Positions 1 to 4,149 of a DNA stretch of 5,490 bases are shown here, one piece after another. The notes beneath the pieces were generated by a model. It had not been told where the DNA came from and did not search any database. It saw only the letters and a program-made list of their open reading frames with translations. Source of the stretch: Clostridia bacterium (GTDB taxonomy: Bacteria > Bacillota > Clostridia > Oscillospirales > CAG-272); contig JAKSPV010000092.1 of NCBI GenBank assembly GCA_024404475.1, forward strand, positions 1-5,490, given 5' to 3'. A program made the translations under genes and the position numbers. Positions within the stretch are counted from its first letter, which is position 1; every line of letters begins with the position of its first letter.

Positions 1-609
1 ATAATCGTCCCGGCCGATACCGAGCCAGACGCGCGGGCGGACTTTGCATTTCTCAGCAAGGAGGAGAATGTTGTCCTCGTCTCTGACACACCGATCCTCG
101 CCGAAGACGATGTGATAATCGTCCCAGCTTTCCTGCCCGATGTGCGCGGCGATGTCGCCCACCGGAGACAGCGGCGCCGCGGCGGCGAACGCGCCGTCCT
201 CGCGGAGAGCGATCTTCAAAGCGCCGTAGCCGCCCATCGAGTTGCCGGCGATAAAGCGGTCTTCCCGCGCCGAGGAAATCGGGAACATGCTCTCCATGAT
301 CGCAGGCAGTTCCTTGGCCACATAATCGTAGTAATTCCGCCCGTGCGGAAGATTCGTATAGAAACTCCGGTCGGCGTCGGGCATCACGACGGCGATGCCG
401 CGCTCGCGTGCGTACCGTTCGATCGCGGTGTAGCGATGCCAGTCGTTGTAGCAGTCCGAGAGCCCGTGGAGCAGATAGAGCACCTTGCATTTGCCGGGCT
501 GCGCCGTGCTTTCGAAGAACTCTTCATAGCCCTTCTGCGGCAGGATCACGCCGACGTTCGTCTGCCGGCCGATCGAGCGGGATGAAATCGTCAAGTCAAA
601 ATATGCCAT
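1..609 (-). CDS. Alpha/beta-hydrolase esterase, tributyrin esterase / esterase D family (3' end off window)
   Basis: The reading frame runs leftward from the ATG at 609-607 through the left edge without a stop, giving 203 residues (MAYFDLTISSRS...). Two motifs identify the fold: an oxyanion-type segment LYLLHGLSDCYNDW (residues 44-57) and the nucleophile elbow GNSMGG (122-127), with Ser124 as the likely catalytic serine. The last visible residues, GIGRDDY, probably hold or adjoin the acid residue; the catalytic His would lie off the window. Family members are usually about 250-260 residues, so roughly 50 are missing. There is no signal peptide or membrane segment, so it should be cytoplasmic. 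Relatives hydrolyse short-chain acyl esters or S-formylglutathione; the substrate here cannot be told. The start is supported by GAGG at 619-622, nine bases upstream, and by the promoter at 638-667. It appears to be a single gene, separated from rbr by a terminator. Confidence 0.88.
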   Translation of the reverse strand, partial: MAYFDLTISSRSIGRQTNVGVILPQKGYEEFFESTAQPGKCKVLYLLHGLSDCYNDWHRYTAIERYARERGIAVVMPDADRSFYTNLPHGRNYYDYVAKELPAIMESMFPISSAREDRFIAGNSMGGYGALKIALREDGAFAAAAPLSPVGDIAAHIGQESWDDYHIVFGEDRCVRDEDNILLLAEKCKVRPRVWLGIGRDDY

Positions 610-637
610 AGGAGAAGACCTCGCTTTCTATGGCTCC

Positions 638-667
638 ATTATAGCACAACACGAGGGAGGAAAGCAA
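638..667 (-). promoter_or_regulatory. Promoter of the esterase gene (extended -10)
   Basis: On the minus strand a perfect TATAAT (643-638) is preceded by TG plus one base, forming an extended -10 (TGCTATAAT). A weak -35, TTGCTT (667-662), lies 18 bases upstream. Transcription would start near 631, leaving a leader of about 22 bases that contains the ribosome site at 619-622. The -35 overlaps the outer edge of the palindrome at 665-694 by three bases. The -10 is convincing; the -35 matches consensus at only three of six positions, which is common when the -10 is extended. Confidence 0.6.
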
Positions 668-694
668 GGGGCGCTTTTGCAAAAGCGCCCCTTG
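665..694. repeat. Perfect 30-base GC-rich palindrome
   Basis: The left arm CAAGGGGCGCTTTTG (665-679) is followed directly by its exact reverse complement (680-694), with no spacer. As RNA this would fold into a long hairpin with a tiny loop formed by opening the central TTGCAA. No T-run follows on either side, so it is not a canonical terminator. It resembles the palindrome at 838-863: both have a run of G, a C-T-rich segment, a central TTGCAA and the mirrored half. Likely a copy of a dispersed palindromic repeat; this is an inference that needs the whole genome. Confidence 0.7.
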
Positions 695-738
695 ACCCCG
701 AAAAACTCAAACACATTCCCACTTCACCCATTTCGTCT

Positions 739-758
739 GTGCGGACAGTTGTCTGCAC
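739..758. repeat. Short imperfect inverted repeat
   Basis: GTGCGGACA (739-747) and TGTCTGCAC (750-758) are reverse complements apart from one G-T position, separated by two bases. In RNA the innermost pair would open to give a four- to six-base loop. It lies just past the T-run of the rbr terminator in the leftward direction. It may be a second stem of a tandem terminator or part of the hairpin cluster; its function is unknown. Confidence 0.4.
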
Positions 759-762
759 AAAC

Positions 763-793
763 AAAAAAACCTGCACTTGTGTAGTGCAGGTTT
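763..793 (-). terminator. Rho-independent terminator of the perR-rbr operon
   Basis: An 11-base-pair perfect stem (767-777, AAACCTGCACT, with 783-793, AGTGCAGGTTT) encloses a five-base loop. Read on the minus strand, the stem runs directly into seven T residues (769-763, three of them inside the stem), then GTTTGT. This is the classic intrinsic terminator layout for leftward transcription and lies about 80 bases after the rbr stop codon. In the plus direction only TTTCTGTATT follows, so termination would be weaker there. Confidence 0.8.
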
Positions 794-807
794 CTGTATT
801 GGTGATG

Positions 808-833
808 CCAGAAACCTTTTTCAAGGTTTCTGG
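808..833. repeat. 11-base-pair stem-loop downstream of rbr
   Basis: CCAGAAACCTT (808-818) pairs perfectly with AAGGTTTCTGG (823-833) around a four-base loop. It sits between the rbr terminator and the palindrome at 838-863 and would fall in the 3' untranslated part of the rbr message. No T-run follows. It shares the 9-mer AGGTTTCTG (824-832) with the right arm and flank of the terminator stem (788-796), which suggests related or duplicated sequence. Confidence 0.6.
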
Positions 834-837
834 TGGT

Positions 838-863
838 GTGGGGGCTCTTGCAAGAGCCCCCAC
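838..863. repeat. Perfect 26-base GC-rich palindrome next to the rbr stop
   Basis: The left arm GTGGGGGCTCTTG (838-850) is followed directly by its exact reverse complement (851-863). It begins ten bases beyond the rbr stop codon on the transcribed strand, so it would form a very stable hairpin at the start of the rbr 3' untranslated region. It has no T-run and resembles the 665-694 palindrome in design. It may stabilise the message against exonucleases or be a repeat-family copy; both are inferences. Confidence 0.65.
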
Positions 864-873
864 GCGTAATTCC

Positions 874-1518
874 TCAGTAATTCTCGGCGTTGATCTCGAA
901 GTATGCCTGCGGGTGAGCGCAGACGGGGCAGATCTCGGGAGCGTTCGTGCCGACGACGATGTGACCGCAGTTGCGGCACTCCCAGACTTTGACTTCACTC
1001 TTGGCAAAGACTTCCTGCGCCTCGACGTTGTGGAGCAGGGCGCGGTAGCGCTCCTCGTGGTGCTTCTCAATGGCGGCAACGGCGCGGAATTTCGCGGCGA
1101 GGTCGTGGAAGCCCTCTGCGTCAGCGGTCTTCGCGAAGCCCTCATACATATCGGTCCATTCATAGTTCTCGCCGTCAGCGGCAGCACCGAGGTTTTCAGC
1201 GGTGGAACCGATGCCGCAGAGCTCCTTGAACCACATCTTCGCGTGTTCCTTCTCGTTGTCAGCCGTTTTCAGGAACATAGCGGCGATCTGCTCATAGCCC
1301 TCTTTCTTCGCCTTGGAAGCGAAGTAGGTGTACTTGTTGCGCGCCTGAGACTCGCCCGCGAAAGCGGCGGCGAGGTTCTTCTCGGTCTCGGTGCCGGCGT
1401 ACTTGTTCGCCAGTTCCTCGAGCTTATCGCCGGTCTGGCAGCACTTCGGGCAGACGGCACGCTGGCCGTCTTCCACGGTAAATACTTCTCCGCAAACTTT
1501 GCACTTGTAGGTCTTCAT
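874..1518 (-). CDS. rbr: Rubrerythrin with rubredoxin-like domains at both ends
   Basis: The product is 214 residues. Rubrerythrins are cytoplasmic non-haem iron peroxidases that reduce hydrogen peroxide to water in anaerobes, with electrons from NAD(P)H through rubredoxin-type carriers. Residues 1-30 carry a short rubredoxin-like knuckle (C6-x-x-C9, C23-x-x-C26, with an extra Cys27). Residues about 40-165 are the ferritin-like diiron domain with a full ligand set: E56, E89-x-x-H92, E117-x-x-E120 and E151-x-x-H154. Residues 178-208 form the C-terminal rubredoxin domain (C181, C184, C197, C200). The frame is open upstream to 1626, but ATG 1518 is chosen because AGGAG lies seven bases before it and the conserved start MKTYKCKVCG begins there; the longer form would overlap perR. 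It follows perR by 62 bases with no strong promoter of its own visible, so it is probably co-transcribed and derepressed by peroxide. Confidence 0.93.
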   Translation of the reverse strand: MKTYKCKVCGEVFTVEDGQRAVCPKCCQTGDKLEELANKYAGTETEKNLAAAFAGESQARNKYTYFASKAKKEGYEQIAAMFLKTADNEKEHAKMWFKELCGIGSTAENLGAAADGENYEWTDMYEGFAKTADAEGFHDLAAKFRAVAAIEKHHEERYRALLHNVEAQEVFAKSEVKVWECRNCGHIVVGTNAPEICPVCAHPQAYFEINAENY

Positions 1519-1551
1519 GATGTTTCTCCTCTTTCTGTCAAACGATATATT

Positions 1552-1567
1552 TTCGGCAATCGCCGAA
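1552..1567. repeat. Small hairpin in the perR-rbr gap
   Basis: TTCGGC (1552-1557) and GCCGAA (1562-1567) form a six-base-pair stem around a four-base loop, midway between the perR stop and the rbr start. On the transcribed minus strand it is followed by AAATATATCG rather than T residues, so it is unlikely to terminate. It could mark an RNA processing site or have no role. Confidence 0.35.
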
Positions 1568-1580
1568 CACAGACAAAAAA

Positions 1581-1985
1581 TTACTGCTCTGCCCCGTTTT
1601 CCGCTTTTGCGCGGCAGGCCGAGCAAAGACCTGTGAAGCGAAGCGATACTTCCTCAACGGAAAAACCGGTCGTATTTTCCGCCCCGTCGACAAGCGAATC
1701 AAACGCCGCGCTGAAAGGAACGTCGGCCATCGCGCCGCAGACGCGGCAGACAGCGTGCGGGTGCAGCATGACGTTCGCATCGAACCGCTCCTGCCCGTCG
1801 ACCGTGCCGACAGAGCAGATGAGCCCCGCTTCCCGGAGCGACGCGAGGTTGCGGTAGACCGTCGCCAGACTGAGATCAGGATACGCGGGCTTGAGTTGCG
1901 CGTAGATCCATTCAGCCGTCGGGTGGCTGACCGTCCCGTGAAGGCACGCGAGGATCGCTTCCCTGTTTTTACTGTAACGCTGCAT
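1581..1985 (-). CDS. perR: Peroxide-responsive Fur-family repressor PerR
   Basis: The product is 134 residues, close to the usual 140-150. An N-terminal winged helix (about 1-65) has the recognition segment DLSLATVYRNLASLREAGLI (37-56). The C-terminal part is the metal-binding and dimer domain. Structural zinc would be held by C80-x-x-C83 and C121-x-x-C124. Residues H21, D69, H75, H77 and D88 align at a constant 16-residue offset with H37, D85, H91, H93 and D104, the regulatory Fe/Mn site of Bacillus subtilis PerR. That site senses peroxide by iron-catalysed histidine oxidation. This spacing and the Asp at position 88 favour PerR over Fur or Zur. ATG 1985 is chosen because AAGGAGA (1997-1991) lies five bases upstream; the frame is open to 2054, but that would run through the promoter. 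It heads an operon with rbr and lies under a Fur/PerR-type palindrome, so it should repress itself and rbr. Confidence 0.88.
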   Translation of the reverse strand: MQRYSKNREAILACLHGTVSHPTAEWIYAQLKPAYPDLSLATVYRNLASLREAGLICSVGTVDGQERFDANVMLHPHAVCRVCGAMADVPFSAAFDSLVDGAENTTGFSVEEVSLRFTGLCSACRAKAENGAEQ

Positions 1986-1995
1986 AAGCGTCTCC

Positions 1996-2024
1996 TTAAT
2001 GCAAATAATTATCATTTGCATTAA
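1996..2024. promoter_or_regulatory. Fur/PerR-type operator of the perR-rbr operon
   Basis: Perfect 11-base arms TTAATGCAAAT (1996-2006) and ATTTGCATTAA (2014-2024) flank a seven-base centre. On the minus strand, 2014-2000 reads TGATAATTATTTGCA. This matches the 7-1-7 Fur box TGATAATnATTATCA at 12 of 14 positions and the PerR box TTATAATnATTATAA at 10 of 14. The palindrome starts one base past the -10 (2031-2026), covers the expected start of transcription near 2019, and reaches the first bases of the perR ribosome site. Binding there would block perR transcription. Since the adjacent gene encodes PerR, autoregulation is the simplest reading. Confidence 0.78.
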
Positions 2025-2025
2025 C

Positions 2026-2054
2026 AGTATAACAAGCCAAAGGCCGTCTGTCAA
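2026..2054 (-). promoter_or_regulatory. Promoter of perR-rbr
   Basis: On the minus strand a consensus TTGACA (2054-2049) and TATACT (2031-2026, five of six) are spaced by exactly 17 bases. A T/A tract at 2059-2075, read as A-runs on this strand, lies just upstream of the -35 and resembles an UP element. The palindromic operator sits immediately downstream. This should be a strong promoter held down by its own repressor. Confidence 0.82.
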
Positions 2055-2092
2055 GAGGTTTTTGAAATTTTTTTTGCAAGCTCTGAAAATTC

Positions 2093-2121
2093 TTGCTGAT
2101 GCCCAAAAATCGTGCTATAAT
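2093..2121 (+). promoter_or_regulatory. Promoter of the etfB-etfA-dehydrogenase operon
   Basis: TTGCTG (2093-2098) and a perfect TATAAT (2116-2121) are separated by 17 bases, and TGC directly before the -10 makes it extended. Transcription would start near 2128, giving a leader of about 27 bases. The 10-mer GTGCTATAAT is identical to the one in the esterase promoter. The Fur/PerR-type operator ends about 70 bases before this -35, so steric repression from that site is not expected. No other operator-like repeat was recognised within the promoter. Confidence 0.75.
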
Positions 2122-2140
2122 AAATTGAAAAAACAAACAC

Positions 2141-2154
2141 GGAGGCAGAGATGT
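2141..2154 (+). promoter_or_regulatory. etfB ribosome binding site with a competing out-of-frame ATG
   Basis: GGAGG at 2141-2145 serves etfB, whose ATG is at 2155, nine bases away. A second ATG at 2151 lies only five bases from GGAGG, in another frame, and would encode a 15-residue peptide ending at the TAA at 2196-2198. The etfB start is fixed by the conserved N-terminus MNIIVCVKQVPGT, so the 2151 ATG is probably either unused or a minor decoy. Confidence 0.6.
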
Positions 2155-2943
2155 ATGAACATCATCGTTTGTGTCAAGCAGGTTCCCGGCACGAATAAGG
2201 TCGAGGTCGATCCCGTCACCGGCGTTCTGAAACGCGACGGCGTCGAGAGCAAGCTCAATCCTTACGACCTTTTTGCCATTGAGGCCGCGATCCGGCTCAA
2301 AGAACAGACGAGCGGCACGGTAACGGCGCTCTCCATGGGTCCGAACCAGGCGATCCCCTCTCTCTATGAAACGATCTACATGGGCGCCGACAGAGGCGTC
2401 CTCCTTTCCGACCGCAAATTCGCCGGCGCCGACGTGCAGGCGACGAGCTACGCGCTCGCCTCCGGCGTCCGGAAGATCGGCACCTACGACCTCATCATCT
2501 GCGGCAAGCAGACGACCGACGGCGACACCGCCCAGGTCGGTCCCGAACTTGCGGAAACGCTCGGCATCGAGCACGCGACGAACGTCGTGTCGATCGACGC
2601 CGTGGACAGCGACAGCATCACGGTCACGTTCTCGCTCGACGACTGCTTCCAGACGCAGAAGATGACGCTTCCCTGCCTCATCACGATCGACAAGGACGCC
2701 ATGACGCCGCGTCTGCCGTCGTTCAAGGTCAAGAAGCAGTGCAAAGGCGACGAGGTAACGGTCTACACCGTCGCCGACCTCGACGGCATCGACGAAAACC
2801 GACTCGGACTCAAGGGCTCGCCGACACAGGTCGAGCGCATTTTCCCGCCGGAGAAAAACAACGAAAAACAGATCTTCCGCGGCGACGCCGGGGAGCTCAG
2901 CGATGCGCTCGCCGACCTCCTTGCCGAGCGGAAGTTCATCTGA
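2155..2943 (+). CDS. etfB: Electron transfer flavoprotein subunit beta (bifurcating type)
   Basis: The product is 262 residues, the normal length for EtfB. It starts MNIIVCVKQVPGT, the standard N-terminus, and has the SKLNPYDLFAIEAAIRLKE helix region (32-50). The segment GKQTTDGDTAQVGP (117-130) is the nucleotide-binding signature; this form is typical of Etf proteins from anaerobes that carry a second, bifurcating FAD in the beta subunit and react with NAD(H). The C-terminal tail (about 225-262) would wrap round the alpha subunit. The first gene of the operon, it is followed 15 bases later by etfA. With etfA it should form the cytoplasmic heterodimer that passes electrons between NADH, ferredoxin and the dehydrogenase encoded downstream. 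The frame is open upstream to 1999, but that would include the promoter. The gene symbol lctB would apply if the complex is the lactate dehydrogenase type. Bifurcation is inferred from family and context. Confidence 0.93.
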   Translation: MNIIVCVKQVPGTNKVEVDPVTGVLKRDGVESKLNPYDLFAIEAAIRLKEQTSGTVTALSMGPNQAIPSLYETIYMGADRGVLLSDRKFAGADVQATSYALASGVRKIGTYDLIICGKQTTDGDTAQVGPELAETLGIEHATNVVSIDAVDSDSITVTFSLDDCFQTQKMTLPCLITIDKDAMTPRLPSFKVKKQCKGDEVTVYTVADLDGIDENRLGLKGSPTQVERIFPPEKNNEKQIFRGDAGELSDALADLLAERKFI

Positions 2944-2958
2944 GGGGAGGCACGTAAC

Positions 2959-4149
2959 ATGCCGCTGAAAATCGACCAGAGCAAGATCACAAAAGAAGTC
3001 GGCGAGGCGCTCGTCGCCGCCTGCCCGTTCGGCGCGATCTCCTACGACGGCACGCTGAAAATCGGCGCGGGGTGCAAGATGTGCAAACTCTGCACGAAGC
3101 GCGGCCCCGCCGGCGCCGTCACGTTTGAAGAGGAAGCCACCGCCGCCGTCTGCGACAAATCGAAATGGCGCGGCGTGTGCGTCTATGCCGAGCAGCACGA
3201 CGGCAAGATCCACCCCGTCGTCTTCGAGCTGATCGGCAAGGCGAAAGAACTCGCCGCCGTCACGGGGCACGAGGTCTACGCGCTCCTCATCGGCGCGGAC
3301 GTTCAGGCCGCCGCCGAGGAACTGCTTACCTACGGCGTGGACAAGGTGTTCGTCTACGACGCCCCCGCGCTTGAAAACTTCGTGATCGGCCCGTATGCCA
3401 ACGCGTTCACGGACTTCATCGAGAAGATCCGCCCGTCGAGCATCCTCGTCGGCGCGACCGTCCTCGGCAGAAGTCTCGCGCCGAAGGTCGCCGCCCGCGT
3501 CAGAGCCGGCCTCACCGCCGACTGTACCGTGCTCAAAATGAAAGAAAACACCGATCTCGTCCAGATCCGCCCCGCCTTCGGCGGCAACATCATGGCACAG
3601 ATCGTCACCCCGAACACCCGCCCGCAGTTCTGCACCGTCCGGTACAAGATCTTCTCCGCACCGGAAAAGTGCGAGCCGCACGGCGTTATCCTCCCGATGG
3701 CGACGCCGGACAAGATGCTCCGCGGCCGCTCGGAAGTGCTCCGCGTTGAGAAAAAGCCCGAGGAAGTCGATATCTCCGACGCCGACGTGATCGTCGCTGT
3801 CGGCCGCGGCTTCGCCGCAAAAGACGACGTGGCGCTCGCCGCACGGCTCGCGCACGCGCTCGGTGCGCAGCTTGCCTGCACCCGCCCGCTCGTGGAAGCC
3901 GGCGTCTTCGACCCGAAGCATCAGATCGGTCTTTCCGGCCGGACGGTCAAGCCGAAGCTGATCATCACGATCGGCATCTCCGGCTCGGTGCAATTCGCCG
4001 CCGGCATGCGTTCGTCCGACACGATCGTCGCGATCAACTCCGACCCGAACGCCTCGATCTTCGACGTGGCGCACTACGGCTTCATCGGCGACGCGCATGA
4101 GATCATTCCGAAACTGATCGAAAAGACGGAGGGCAGAAAACATGTATAA
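2959..4149 (+). CDS. etfA: Electron transfer flavoprotein subunit alpha with N-terminal [4Fe-4S] ferredoxin-like domain
   Basis: The product is 396 residues, longer than a plain EtfA (about 310-340) because of an N-terminal ferredoxin-like domain of some 65 residues. This has a single cluster motif: C22-P plus C39-x-x-C42-x-x-C45, enough for one [4Fe-4S] centre rather than the two of a bacterial ferredoxin. Residues about 70-260 form the EtfA N-domain. The C-terminal FAD domain shows TRPLVEAGVFDPKHQIGLSG (308-327), the GISGSVQFAAGM loop (339-350) and the INSDPNASIFDVAHYGFIGD segment (359-378), all hallmark FAD contacts. GGGGAGG at 2944-2950 precedes the ATG by eight bases. An iron-sulfur domain of this kind is found in EtfA proteins that exchange electrons with ferredoxin, such as LctC of Acetobacterium woodii. 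The next gene overlaps by eight bases, implying translational coupling and a stable complex. Confidence 0.93.
   Translation: MPLKIDQSKITKEVGEALVAACPFGAISYDGTLKIGAGCKMCKLCTKRGPAGAVTFEEEATAAVCDKSKWRGVCVYAEQHDGKIHPVVFELIGKAKELAAVTGHEVYALLIGADVQAAAEELLTYGVDKVFVYDAPALENFVIGPYANAFTDFIEKIRPSSILVGATVLGRSLAPKVAARVRAGLTADCTVLKMKENTDLVQIRPAFGGNIMAQIVTPNTRPQFCTVRYKIFSAPEKCEPHGVILPMATPDKMLRGRSEVLRVEKKPEEVDISDADVIVAVGRGFAAKDDVALAARLAHALGAQLACTRPLVEAGVFDPKHQIGLSGRTVKPKLIITIGISGSVQFAAGMRSSDTIVAINSDPNASIFDVAHYGFIGDAHEIIPKLIEKTEGRKHV

Larger units (their letters stand above)
610..873. other. Non-coding interval with clustered hairpins
   Basis: These 264 bases between the esterase start and the rbr stop contain no credible gene. 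Besides the esterase promoter they hold five inverted repeats in about 200 bases: 665-694, 739-758, 763-793, 808-833 and 838-863. The 763-793 structure is a good terminator for rbr. The others lack a following T-run in either direction and are not explained by simple termination. A plus-strand frame is open across the right part, but it continues antisense through rbr and most of perR, and I treat it as a shadow. A small RNA cannot be excluded, but no promoter directed into the cluster was identified. Confidence 0.7.

Noticed and set aside
112..585. Plus-strand and alternative minus-strand open frames within the esterase gene
   Set aside because: They overlap the frame encoding the GNSMGG and LLHG motifs and show no family features of their own.
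665..863. CRISPR array or attachment site
   Set aside because: The repeated elements are palindromes of different sequence and unequal spacing, with no uniform direct repeats or spacers, no cas genes, and no integrase or tRNA nearby.
1519..1580. Separate promoter for rbr
   Set aside because: The best candidates on the minus strand (TTGTCT with AATATA or TATATC) have a 19- to 21-base spacing and poor matches. Co-transcription from the perR promoter explains the arrangement better, although a weak internal promoter is possible.
739..1857. 372-residue plus-strand open frame across the hairpin cluster, rbr and most of perR
   Set aside because: It is antisense to rbr and perR, both firmly identified by metal-ligand motifs. 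Its start lies in the hairpin region and no ribosome site precedes it.
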